DNA of 64,000 bases. Origin: Gammaproteobacteria bacterium (lineage in GTDB: Bacteria > Pseudomonadota > Gammaproteobacteria > Steroidobacterales > Steroidobacteraceae). The notes below the pieces were generated by a model that was given only the letters and a program-made list of their open reading frames with translations, did no database searches and had not been told where the DNA came from. The position numbers and the translations under genes were made by a program. The DNA lies in NCBI GenBank assembly GCA_025359205.1, contig JANYHD010000022.1, positions 23,252 to 87,251 on the forward strand. Direction: 5' to 3'. Positions 1-7,814 of this stretch are shown one piece after another. Each line of letters opens with the position of its first letter. Within the stretch, counting starts at the first letter, position 1.

Positions 1-2
1 CG

Positions 3-230
3 TCGCAGGACCTGTTCCAGCTGCCGAGCTGGCTGCAGGTCCTGTGGGGGCAGGGCATCAAGCCGCGGGCGGCCCACCCCTTCGTCGAGGCGGTGTCGCC
101 CGGCGATCGTGCCGATTACCTCAAGGGCATCCGCGACCTGATCGCGGACGCGGCGCGCAAGCTCCCGCTGCACGAGGAATTCATCGCCCGCAACTGCCAG
201 TCGGCGGGTGCGGTGGCGCCCGTCAGGTGA
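3..230 (+). CDS. Tryptophan halogenase family protein, C-terminal fragment cut by the window edge
   Basis: The frame is open from the left edge to a TGA at 228-230 and encodes about 75 residues. It contains SWLQVLWGQG, then a PRAAHPF stretch, and ends near EEFIARNC. This matches the C-terminal end of flavin-dependent tryptophan-halogenase homologues, the family of the two complete genes at 223-1734 and 6254-7759. The catalytic parts lie outside the window, so activity cannot be judged. Its last 8 bases overlap the 3' end of the opposing halogenase homologue, so the two genes are tail to tail. It is the third family member within 8 kb. Confidence 0.8.
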   Translation, partial: SQDLFQLPSWLQVLWGQGIKPRAAHPFVEAVSPGDRADYLKGIRDLIADAARKLPLHEEFIARNCQSAGAVAPVR

Positions 231-1734
231 CGGCCAGCGCGCCAGCGAGCCGCAGGAACTCCCGATGCGTCGTGCCCTCGCGCGCGATGGCGGCGATGTC
301 GCCACGCAGGCGGCGCGTCACTTCCCGCAACTCATCGATGGGCAGCAGGTTCGCGAGCGGGTCCCACGATTGCGCTTCGATGCCGAAGTTGGCGTACATG
401 CACACCCAGCTCGGGTCGAAGAAGGCCTCGGATTCGTACTGCACGATGAGCCCGCGTGCGCGATACAGCTCGAGCTTGTGATTCAGCGAATCCGGCAGCT
501 TCATGTCGCGGCAGTAGCGCCACAGCTCGCCGCCGGCGCGGTGGTTGGCGCAGTAATGCAGGATGATGAAGTCGCGGATGCGCTCGAATTCCTGGATCGA
601 GAGCCGGTTGTATTCCACCGCGAACCCAGGCGGCATCGCGGTGTCGGGCCACAAGTGCAGCAACTTGTCGATGCCCATCTGGATCAGAGAAATGCTGGTG
701 GACTCCAGCGGTTCGAGGAAGCCGCCGGCGAGGCCGATGGCCACGCAGTTCTTCAGCCAGAATTTCCGCACGTGACCGGCACGGAAGCGCAGCGGATTGG
801 GCGCCGCCAGCGCTTCGCCTTCCAGTTGACCCTGCAGCGCCTGCAGCGCCGCGTCGTCGGAGACGTGGTCGGAACTGTAGACGTAGCCGTTGCCGACGCG
901 ATTCTGCAGCGGAATGCGCCAGATCCAGCCCGCGGCCATGGCGCGCGAGCGTGTGTACGGGGCGATCGCGACCGGGTCTGCCGCCACACAGGGTATGGCG
1001 ATGGCTCGGTCGCACATCAGCCAGTGGCGCCAGTCCTCGAAGCCCGCATGCAGCGCGCCATCGATGAGCAGGCGATGGAATCCAGAACAGTCGATGTACA
1101 GCTCGCCGCTGACGCTCTCGCCATTGTCGAGCAGCAGCTGTTCGATGTGTCCGGCCTCGGGATGCAGGCGCACTTCCTGCAGCCTCGCGTCGATGCGCCG
1201 CACGCCGCGTGCTTCGCAGAACTGGCGCAGGTACTGGGCAAAGCGCCCGGCGTCAAAATGCACCGCCCAGTCGAACTGTTCGAAGTCGCCACGGGGCTCG
1301 CGCGGGGGCAGGAAAACCCGGCCCGCCCGCGCGAGTTGCGCGCCCAGCGCATAGTCGTCCAGTGGCGCACTCTCGCCCGCGGCGCGCAGTCGGTTCCACA
1401 GGTCGTGAAACGCAACAGGACCTGCCTGAATGCCGTAACGTCCGAAGGGATGGATGAAGCTGTGGCCCTCGTGGCGCCAGCCGTCGAACTCGATGCCGAG
1501 CTTGATCGTGCCGTTGGTGGCGCGCATGAGTTCGTAGGCGTCGAGGCCGAGCGATTCGAAATAGCGCTTGATGGCCGGTACCGTGGCCTCGCCGACTCCG
1601 ATGGTGCCGATCTGCGAGGACTCGATCAGCGTGACCGTGACACCCAACTTCCCCAGGCGGTGCAGCAGCGCCGCGGCGGTCATCCACCCGGCCGTGCCGC
1701 CGCCGAGGATCACGACCGATTTCACCGCCTGCAT
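223..1734 (-). CDS. Flavin-dependent tryptophan halogenase family protein
   Basis: This 503-residue protein has the usual length for the family. The N-terminal FAD-binding motif GGGTAGWMTA is at residues 11-20. A lysine at about 78 in GTIKLGIEF matches the catalytic Lys that carries the hypohalous species in PrnA/RebH. The halogenase signature WIWRIP is at 270-275, and a [10 protein letters not shown] stretch follows later. Such enzymes use FADH2, halide and O2 to halogenate an aromatic substrate. Homologues beside TonB receptors have no settled substrate, so halogenation of free tryptophan should not be assumed. The start is ATG 1734; an in-frame GTG at 1758 would add eight residues. The gene diverges from the TPR/oxygenase gene across about 170 bp. 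Confidence 0.88.
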   Translation of the reverse strand: MQAVKSVVILGGGTAGWMTAAALLHRLGKLGVTVTLIESSQIGTIGVGEATVPAIKRYFESLGLDAYELMRATNGTIKLGIEFDGWRHEGHSFIHPFGRYGIQAGPVAFHDLWNRLRAAGESAPLDDYALGAQLARAGRVFLPPREPRGDFEQFDWAVHFDAGRFAQYLRQFCEARGVRRIDARLQEVRLHPEAGHIEQLLLDNGESVSGELYIDCSGFHRLLIDGALHAGFEDWRHWLMCDRAIAIPCVAADPVAIAPYTRSRAMAAGWIWRIPLQNRVGNGYVYSSDHVSDDAALQALQGQLEGEALAAPNPLRFRAGHVRKFWLKNCVAIGLAGGFLEPLESTSISLIQMGIDKLLHLWPDTAMPPGFAVEYNRLSIQEFERIRDFIILHYCANHRAGGELWRYCRDMKLPDSLNHKLELYRARGLIVQYESEAFFDPSWVCMYANFGIEAQSWDPLANLLPIDELREVTRRLRGDIAAIAREGTTHREFLRLAGALAVT

Positions 1735-1853
1735 TAGATCCGCCAAGTGTTGCTCCACCGCTTCTGATTGTTATACCGGCGGCCGTTCCTTAGGTACCAT
1801 GCCCCTAGGCCGAATTCCATTTCGGACAAAAGCATACTGTAAGACCGGCAGGG

Positions 1854-1877
1854 GCGGGCTATGAAGCGGGCTATGAA
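1854..1877 (+). repeat. 12-bp tandem duplication at a small-ORF start
   Basis: The unit GCGGGCTATGAA occurs twice head to tail (1854-1865 and 1866-1877). Because it is 12 bp long, both copies place an ATG (1861 and 1873) in the same frame, which opens the 28-codon ORF at 1861-1947. It lies in the divergent interval between the minus-strand halogenase and the TPR/oxygenase gene. This looks like a recent slippage or duplication product. Confidence 0.7.
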
Positions 1878-1947
1878 ACTGGGACCAATCGACCGGGCCA
1901 ACATGGCCGCGTTTTTCGTCTTCATACTGTGGCTCGCGCAGCGCTGA
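1861..1947 (+). CDS. Possible 28-aa leader peptide upstream of the TPR/oxygenase gene
   Basis: ATG 1861 (or the in-frame ATG 1873) opens 28 codons ending at TGA 1945-1947. The product is basic at its N-terminus and has a hydrophobic stretch, AAFFVFILWLA, near its end. It overlaps the GTG start of the next gene (1929) by 19 bp in another frame, so it could couple translation. No homologue is recognised and it may be non-coding. It is listed because the next gene has no good ribosome binding site of its own. Confidence 0.25.
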   Translation: MKRAMKLGPIDRANMAAFFVFILWLAQR

Positions 1948-3413
1948 GCGCTGAGCCGCTGGTCGCTGCCCGCGATGCCCTGCGCGCTGGCCGCGCCGAT
2001 CTGGCCGTGGAGCTGCTCGAACCGCTGGTGGCGGCGGTACCGAAGGACGCGACCGCGTGGCAGCTGCTGGGCTTTGCGTATCGCGGTGAGCAGCGCATGC
2101 GCGAGGCCGTGCAGGCCTTCGCGCGTGCCGTGGAGCTGGCCCCCGACGATACCCTGAGTGCGATCTCGCACGCGCAGACTCGCTTCGAATCCGGCCTTCC
2201 GGCAACGCAGCTGGCCCGGCGGGCGCTCGCGCTTGCGCCAGACAACCCCGCGGCGATTGGCAACTGTGCGACCACGCTTGCAGGTGAAGGCCAGCGGCGC
2301 GCTGCCGAGAATCTGCTGGTGGGGACGCTGGCGCGGCGGCCCGACTGGCTCGAGGGCCAGAAGACGCTCGCCACTTTGCGCTGGACCGGGGGCGACGACA
2401 GGGAATTCGCGCGCGGCTACGCCGCCGCGTGCCGCGCGCTGCCGCAACATCTGCCGTTGCGCCTCGCCTGGTTTCGCCTTGTGGCACAGACCCGCGACTG
2501 GGGAGCCGCCGCACGTATTGTCGATGACGGCGAGCGGATTTTCGGCGCGCAGCCGGCATTCGCGGTCGCGCGTGTGTTCATCGCCAGCGAATCAGGCGAT
2601 CTGGCGCGCGCCGCGGCGCTGTTTGCGCAGACCTCGGAGCTACGCGACGAGGTGCGTGATCTCGCCTGGGTCAGGTACTGCCTGCGCACCGGCACCCCGG
2701 AACGCGCCGCGGAGCGGGCGCTTCGATTGACCGGCACTGCCTCGGCGCCGCTCGCATGGTCCTACCTGTCGCTGATCTGGCGCCTCACCGGTGATGCGCG
2801 CGCACAGTGGCTCGATGGCTCGCCGCCGTACCTGGGAATATATGATCTCGACTTTGCGGCCGGCGAGTTGGAGGAACTTGCCGTGCTGCTGCGGGGGCTC
2901 CATACCGCGCATTCGCCGTACCTCGAGCAATCCGTGCGCGGCGGCACCCAGACCGACCGGCCCCTGTTCTACCGGCAAGAGCCGATCATCGCCACGCTGA
3001 AGGCCAAGATCGTCGCGGCAGTGCGCGAATACGTCGCCGCACTGCCCGCGGCCGTGCCCGGTCACCCGTTGCTGGGCACGCCGCGTGGGCAGATCCTGTT
3101 CGCCGGCAGTTGGTCGGTGCGGCTGAACAGCCAGGGATTTCACGTGAGCCACACGCATCCGATGGGTTGGATCAGTTCGGCGTTCTATGTGTCTCTGCCC
3201 GCGCCCGATGTCATGGGCCGACCGCCGGCCGGTTGGCTGCGCCTTGGTACGCCGCCGCGCGAACTCGGGCTCGACCTGCCGGAGTACGCGCAGATCGAAC
3301 CGAAGCCCGGTCGGCTGCTGATGTTTCCCTCCACCATGTGGCATGCGACCGTGCCCTTCGATGACGGCGAGCGCCTGTCGGTGGCCTTCGACGTGCGGGT
3401 TCCTACTCATTAA
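1929..3413 (+). CDS. TPR-repeat protein with C-terminal 2OG-Fe(II) oxygenase-like domain
   Basis: The product has 494 residues. The first 270 or so are alpha-helical, Ala/Leu-rich TPR-like repeats (for example AWQLLGFAYRGEQRMREA). The last 170 or so resemble the putative 2OG-Fe(II) oxygenase family. Candidate iron ligands are H405, H408 or H410 in FHVSHTHPMG and H472 in STMWHATVPF, followed by a GERLSVAFDV strand whose Arg could bind 2-oxoglutarate. The usual middle Asp ligand is not obvious, so activity is uncertain. The GTG start is the only plausible one. TPR/oxygenase-like genes beside TonB receptors and halogenase homologues are a recurring arrangement, but the target is unknown. The carbohydrate locus around it suggests control of, or service to, nutrient uptake. 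Confidence 0.75.
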   Translation: MARAALSAEPLVAARDALRAGRADLAVELLEPLVAAVPKDATAWQLLGFAYRGEQRMREAVQAFARAVELAPDDTLSAISHAQTRFESGLPATQLARRALALAPDNPAAIGNCATTLAGEGQRRAAENLLVGTLARRPDWLEGQKTLATLRWTGGDDREFARGYAAACRALPQHLPLRLAWFRLVAQTRDWGAAARIVDDGERIFGAQPAFAVARVFIASESGDLARAAALFAQTSELRDEVRDLAWVRYCLRTGTPERAAERALRLTGTASAPLAWSYLSLIWRLTGDARAQWLDGSPPYLGIYDLDFAAGELEELAVLLRGLHTAHSPYLEQSVRGGTQTDRPLFYRQEPIIATLKAKIVAAVREYVAALPAAVPGHPLLGTPRGQILFAGSWSVRLNSQGFHVSHTHPMGWISSAFYVSLPAPDVMGRPPAGWLRLGTPPRELGLDLPEYAQIEPKPGRLLMFPSTMWHATVPFDDGERLSVAFDVRVPTH

Positions 3414-3476
3414 TGATTTTATTGTTGTAATTTCGCAACAGTTCCCGCTGCGCACCGGGCTCGCGAATGTCCCCAA

Positions 3477-3517
3477 TGCAATCGATTGTTGCAATCGATT
3501 GCAGTCTCTGCTCTAAT
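3477..3517 (+). promoter_or_regulatory. Promoter of the TonB receptor with two overlapping LacI-type operators
   Basis: The palindrome CAATCGATTG occurs twice, centred on CG at 3483-3484 and 3496-3497 (13 bp apart). The second copy extends to the perfect 14-mer TGCAATCGATTGCA (3490-3503). Even-length palindromes with a central CG are typical of LacI/GalR-family repressors. A sigma70-like pair, TTGCAA (3489-3494) and TCTAAT (3512-3517) with a 17-bp spacer, has its -35 inside the second palindrome, so a bound repressor would block RNA polymerase. No LacI-family gene lies in this window. Confidence 0.65.
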
Positions 3518-3579
3518 GCGCCTCAAGCTGGGCCGGGGCCAGCTACAACAAACTCAATTCATCGTCAGGGGGCTTTAAA

Positions 3580-6135
3580 GTGAAGAAGTATTCCAACGAC
3601 GTGCTGCTGATTCGCATTCTCGCTGCGACGGCGCTGGCGGCGGCCGCGAACGCGCAGGCGGCCGACGCGCCTGCTGCAACTGCAGTCACGGCTCCGGCAG
3701 CGGGTGCCGATGCCACTGCAGCGAGCGATACTCTCGAAACCATTGTTGTTACCGCGTCGACCGGTAACAAGTCCAAGTTGAACACCTCTACCTCAATCAG
3801 CTCCGTCACCACGGAGCAGATTCAGAATTTCGACGCGACCAGCACCGCAGAACTCTATCGGCTGATTCCCGGTATCCAGGTTCCCGGTACGCAGGGCGAT
3901 GGCGGTAACTCGAACATCGGTGTTCGCGGCCTGCGCACGCCCACGGGCGGATCGCCCTTCGTCCAGATCCAGGAAGATGGCCTGCCCACGGTTCTGTTCG
4001 GTGACATCCAGTTCGGCAATAACGACTACTGGACGCACCCGATGCCGACCGACGAGCGCATCGAAGCGATTCGCGGCGGTACGGCCTCGACGCTGGCATC
4101 GCAGGCTATCGGCGCCGTGCTGAACCATATCAGCTACACGGGCCGCAATGACGGCGGTTATGTTGAGCTCGAAAAGGGTCTCAACTATGACTTTACCAAG
4201 GTCAATTTCCGCCTCGGCGGCAACATCAATGACACCACCTACTACAACCTCGGTGGCTACTATGATGTCGGCAAGGGAATTAGCTACGCGGCTTACAACG
4301 TCAGCAATTCTTACGCGGTCAAAGGGAACATCACCAAGGAACTGGCTGACGACAAGGGCTATATCCGCCTGCTGTTCAAAGCCGCCAACACGCAAGAGCC
4401 CACCTATGGCGGTTGCATAGGCTCGGCTACCTTGAATGGCAAGACCGTGAGCGGACTCGGGTCATCCACGTTGTGCGATGCCCGAAGCGAGGCCCCTAAC
4501 TATTCCGCGTTGAACTCGGGCGCCTTGTTCTCCAATGTCAGCGGGCAGCTCGCCAGACAGCCATTTAACGGCATTCTCACCGATGAAAAAATGGTGCAGA
4601 TGCAGACGCACTACGACTTCGGCAGTGGCCTCGTCATTGATGACAATGCGCGCGTCGCGCGGATGAGCGGTGCGTTTGACGTACAGTTTTATGGCGCGGG
4701 ACCTGCTGCCGGCGCGGCTGGTGCGGGTCAGTCGCTGATCTACGCCAATGGAGCCAATGCAGGCCAGGTATTCACTGGCACATATGTGAGCCAAAGCGCT
4801 TCAGTGCACACCAATATGAACCATATGGATCATGTCGCCAATGATCTGTCGGCCACCTACAAGTTCGACTGGAGCGCAGCGCACGCCGATCTGAAGATGG
4901 GTTACTTGTACTATTCGCAGCGCATCGCCGAGGATTGGCATTCAAACAATTCGCTCAACGAGGCGACGGGCAAAAACCCGGCCGAGCTCGATCTGGTGAG
5001 CGGCCTCAACGGCACCGGCAACCTGCTGGCCATCGGTGGTCAGAGCCAGTTCAACGGCGGCTGGAATCAGCAGTTTGACATTACCTTTACTGACAATGCG
5101 CCCTATGCTGACCTGAACCTCGACGTTGGCAATTTGAACCTCGATGGCAGCGTACGCGAAGAGATCTTCCAGGGTAATGGCTGGGCGCAGGGCAGCTCGG
5201 GCAATCCGATTGGCAACGCCTCGGTTGTGCAGACAGACCCGCGTGACCCCACCGGCAAGACGCAAGTGACCACGCAGATCCCGCTGCTGGGATACGACGG
5301 TCCTGTCAATGCCGTGAACTTCCAGGAACACGCTACTAACTGGTCGCTCGGCGGCCTGTACAAAATTACGCCCGATATGTCGGTGTTCCTGCGCGCTTCC
5401 CGCGGCACACGTTTCAATGCCGATCGCCTGACCAACAGCAACCCGTCCTACTTCAATCCGGATGGCACGCTCAGCGCGGCTGGCCAGGCCAACTCGGCCT
5501 TTCCGGTCACGCAACAGGAGCTGGGTTTGAAGAATCGCGGCGAGCTGTTCGGTGGCCATTACACCGTGGAAGCGACCGTGTTCTACTCGAAGTACAGCAT
5601 TTCCTCACAGGAAATTTCTGCGACGAATTGCTTCAACATTCTTGGTATTGGGGATGGTCACACGCCGATCACCTGCATTATCGCCGGACAATACAAGGAC
5701 AAGGGCCTGGAACTGTTCTCCACGTACAAGGTGCGCGGGTTTAACATGCTGTTCAGCGCTACCTATGATGACTCGACGGTTGCGGCGTCGCAGAATTCGC
5801 CGTACAAAAGATCGCCCAACATCCCGAACCTGACCTATACAGGCCTGTTCAGCTATGACATCTTGAGCAAAGGTGAAATCGGCATCAGCCTGAACGGCCA
5901 GTCAAGCGTTCCGGGCGGTGATGGCAACTCTTATCCGAGCTCGAACCTCGTCGGTGCGTTTTTCAAGTATCGGCCGATCAAGAACCTGCAACTTGGGCTC
6001 AACGTCTATAACCTGTTCAATACCTTCGCAGCCCCTGGTGCTGCGGGGTTCGTGGGCGGGAGCAACAACACACTTGTCAATGTTGGCGCCGCCCAGGGCG
6101 TTGGTGTGAAGGCTTCAGTCAGACTCAGCTTCTGA
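3580..6135 (+). CDS. TonB-dependent outer-membrane receptor
   Basis: The product has 851 residues. A signal peptide ends near ANAQA (residues 22-26), followed by an Ala/Pro/Thr-rich linker and a TonB-box-like ETIVVTAS. The plug domain follows (IPGIQVPGTQGDGGNSNIGV, then RIEAIRGGTAS), then a long aromatic-rich beta-barrel ending in SVRLSF with the C-terminal Phe recognised by BamA. Such receptors use TonB-ExbBD energy to bring ligands across the outer membrane. The neighbouring GH27 and GH32 enzymes suggest an alpha-galactosyl-sucrose oligosaccharide, by inference. The start is GTG 3580 with AGGGGG at 3567-3572. It lies downstream of the LacI-type operators and is followed by a strong terminator at 6172. 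Confidence 0.93.
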   Translation: MKKYSNDVLLIRILAATALAAAANAQAADAPAATAVTAPAAGADATAASDTLETIVVTASTGNKSKLNTSTSISSVTTEQIQNFDATSTAELYRLIPGIQVPGTQGDGGNSNIGVRGLRTPTGGSPFVQIQEDGLPTVLFGDIQFGNNDYWTHPMPTDERIEAIRGGTASTLASQAIGAVLNHISYTGRNDGGYVELEKGLNYDFTKVNFRLGGNINDTTYYNLGGYYDVGKGISYAAYNVSNSYAVKGNITKELADDKGYIRLLFKAANTQEPTYGGCIGSATLNGKTVSGLGSSTLCDARSEAPNYSALNSGALFSNVSGQLARQPFNGILTDEKMVQMQTHYDFGSGLVIDDNARVARMSGAFDVQFYGAGPAAGAAGAGQSLIYANGANAGQVFTGTYVSQSASVHTNMNHMDHVANDLSATYKFDWSAAHADLKMGYLYYSQRIAEDWHSNNSLNEATGKNPAELDLVSGLNGTGNLLAIGGQSQFNGGWNQQFDITFTDNAPYADLNLDVGNLNLDGSVREEIFQGNGWAQGSSGNPIGNASVVQTDPRDPTGKTQVTTQIPLLGYDGPVNAVNFQEHATNWSLGGLYKITPDMSVFLRASRGTRFNADRLTNSNPSYFNPDGTLSAAGQANSAFPVTQQELGLKNRGELFGGHYTVEATVFYSKYSISSQEISATNCFNILGIGDGHTPITCIIAGQYKDKGLELFSTYKVRGFNMLFSATYDDSTVAASQNSPYKRSPNIPNLTYTGLFSYDILSKGEIGISLNGQSSVPGGDGNSYPSSNLVGAFFKYRPIKNLQLGLNVYNLFNTFAAPGAAGFVGGSNNTLVNVGAAQGVGVKASVRLSF

Positions 6136-6171
6136 CGGAATCGGCTTATCGGGCGCGAGCCTGATGGACGG

Positions 6172-6211
6172 GGCGGGTGTGGCAAGATGCTGCACCCGCC
6201 TCTTTTTCTTT
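6172..6211 (+). terminator. Rho-independent terminator after the TonB receptor
   Basis: A perfect 8-bp GC-rich stem, GGCGGGTG (6172-6179) and CACCCGCC (6193-6200), is followed by TCTTTTTCTTT (6201-6211). It lies 37 bp after the receptor stop codon and 43 bp before the next gene on the same strand. It may end the receptor transcript or reduce expression of the genes downstream. Confidence 0.9.
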
Positions 6212-6253
6212 GGGGCGGCTTGCCCGGTTCATATCGGGGGTCGGTGAAGAGGG

Positions 6254-7759
6254 ATGAGCAGCGCAGACCGGCACATACGCGGCGTCGTGATCGTTGGCGG
6301 CGGCTCGGCCGGCTGGATGACCGCGGCAGCGCTCTGCAACTCTGCTCCGAGGGGTTGCGCCATCACACTGATCGAATCCGAGGAAATCGGCACCGTGGGG
6401 GTGGGCGAGGCCACGATCCCGCCGATCAAGGTCTTCAACCAGATGCTCGGCCTTGATGAGGCCGAGTTCATGCGCCGCACCAAGGGTTCCTTCAAGCTGG
6501 GCATCCAGTTCGTCGACTGGGCCGAGCCCGGGCGTCGCTACTTTCATCCGTTCGGTACGTATGGCCGGCCGTTCGATACCGTGAGCATGCACCACTATTG
6601 GCAGCAGGCTAACGCGGCCGGAAAAGCCAGCAGCCTCGATGACTACTGCATGGCCTGGGCGGCGGCTTCGGCCGGCCGCTACGCCCCGCCGGTGCCCGAC
6701 CAGCGCAGCGTGCTGTCGACCTATGACTATGCTTATCACTTCGACGCCGGGCTCTACGCGGCATTCCTGCGCGAATACTCCGAAAAGCGCGGCGTCACGC
6801 GCGTCGAGGGCAAGATCAACGACGTGCAGCTGAATGCAGCCAACGGCTACGTCGAGAGCGTGCAGCTGCAGGATGGCCGGCGCTTTTCCGGCGAGCTGTT
6901 CATCGACTGCTCGGGCTTCCGCGGGCTGCTGATCGAGGGGGCCCTAAAGACTGGCTACGACGACTGGACGCACTGGCTGCCCTGCGATCGTGCCATGGCC
7001 GTGCCCTGCGCCAGTGCCGGCGAGTTTCTACCGCATACCCGTTCCACGGCGCGTGCGGCCGGTTGGCAGTGGCGCATCCCGCTGCAGCATCGGACGGGCA
7101 ATGGCTACGTGTATTGTTCGAAATTCATCAGCGATGATGCGGCCGCTGCCATGCTGTTGGCCAACCTCGACGGCAAGGCGCTGGCCGAGCCGCGACCGCT
7201 GCGCTTCGTCACCGGCCGGCGGCGCAGGATGTGGAACCGCAACGTGATCGCCATCGGCCTGTCGAGCGGCTTTCTCGAGCCGCTGGAATCGACCAGCCTG
7301 CACTTGATTCAGGCGGGCATCGCCAAGCTCATTGCGCTGTTCCCGGACCGGGACTTTGATCCGATCGTCAGCGATGAATACAACCGCATCGCGGCGAGCG
7401 AGATGGAGCGCATCCGCGATTTTATTATCCTGCACTACCATCTGAATCAACGGCAGGAAGGGGAAATGTGGCGTCACTGCGCGAGCATGGCGATCCCCGA
7501 CACTCTGCAGGAAAAGATCGTGCACTTTCGCCGTTATGGGCGGCTGGTGCAGCGCGAGTACGACCTGTTCGGCCCATCGTCCTGGCTGGCCGTACACATT
7601 GGACAGTTGAACATTCCGGAGCGGCCTGACCCGCTGCTTGACTATCGTGATTTCGATGGCGTGCAGTGGCTCGCAAAGCTCCGCGACGCGATGACCGCTG
7701 CAGCGCTACAGCTGCCGACGCACCAGCAGTACATCGACAAGTACTGCAAGGCAATTTAG
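6254..7759 (+). CDS. Flavin-dependent tryptophan halogenase family protein
   Basis: This 501-residue protein has [10 protein letters not shown] (residues 15-24) for FAD, K81 in SFKLGIQF as the catalytic Lys equivalent, WQWRIP at 271-276, and a [10 protein letters not shown] segment. All hallmark residues of flavin-dependent halogenases are therefore present. ATG 6254 is preceded by AAGAGGG at a good distance. It lies between the receptor's terminator and the GH27 gene, so it probably shares a transcript with the glycoside hydrolases. The substrate is unknown. Its sequence differs clearly from the minus-strand homologue at 223-1734, so this is not a recent duplication. Confidence 0.9.
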   Translation: MSSADRHIRGVVIVGGGSAGWMTAAALCNSAPRGCAITLIESEEIGTVGVGEATIPPIKVFNQMLGLDEAEFMRRTKGSFKLGIQFVDWAEPGRRYFHPFGTYGRPFDTVSMHHYWQQANAAGKASSLDDYCMAWAAASAGRYAPPVPDQRSVLSTYDYAYHFDAGLYAAFLREYSEKRGVTRVEGKINDVQLNAANGYVESVQLQDGRRFSGELFIDCSGFRGLLIEGALKTGYDDWTHWLPCDRAMAVPCASAGEFLPHTRSTARAAGWQWRIPLQHRTGNGYVYCSKFISDDAAAAMLLANLDGKALAEPRPLRFVTGRRRRMWNRNVIAIGLSSGFLEPLESTSLHLIQAGIAKLIALFPDRDFDPIVSDEYNRIAASEMERIRDFIILHYHLNQRQEGEMWRHCASMAIPDTLQEKIVHFRRYGRLVQREYDLFGPSSWLAVHIGQLNIPERPDPLLDYRDFDGVQWLAKLRDAMTAAALQLPTHQQYIDKYCKAI

Positions 7760-7786
7760 TGAGGATCCGCGCGAGCGGGGAGGGGA

Positions 7787-7814
7787 GAACATGAAGGCAA
7801 GAACATGAAGGCAA
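7787..7814 (+). repeat. 14-bp tandem duplication at the GH27 start, creating a 5-codon leader
   Basis: GAACATGAAGGCAA is present twice in tandem (7787-7800 and 7801-7814). The first ATG (7791) is the one well placed after the strong purine run GGGGAGGGGAG (7777-7787), but it reads M-K-A-R-T and stops at TGA 7806-7808. That stop overlaps the second ATG (7805-7807) as ATGA. The full-length alpha-galactosidase can start only at 7805, so its translation probably depends on re-initiation after the mini-ORF. Confidence 0.8.

Noticed and set aside
208..1737. Long plus-strand open frame (about 500 codons) opposite the halogenase homologue
   Set aside because: It mirrors a clear halogenase frame on the minus strand; its translation is Arg/Gln/Ala/Val-rich with no domain. 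Antisense frames stay open in GC-rich genes.
3..7759. Halogenase homologues considered as part of an antibiotic gene cluster
   Set aside because: No peptide synthetase, polyketide synthase, transport or resistance genes are present; the context is carbohydrate uptake.
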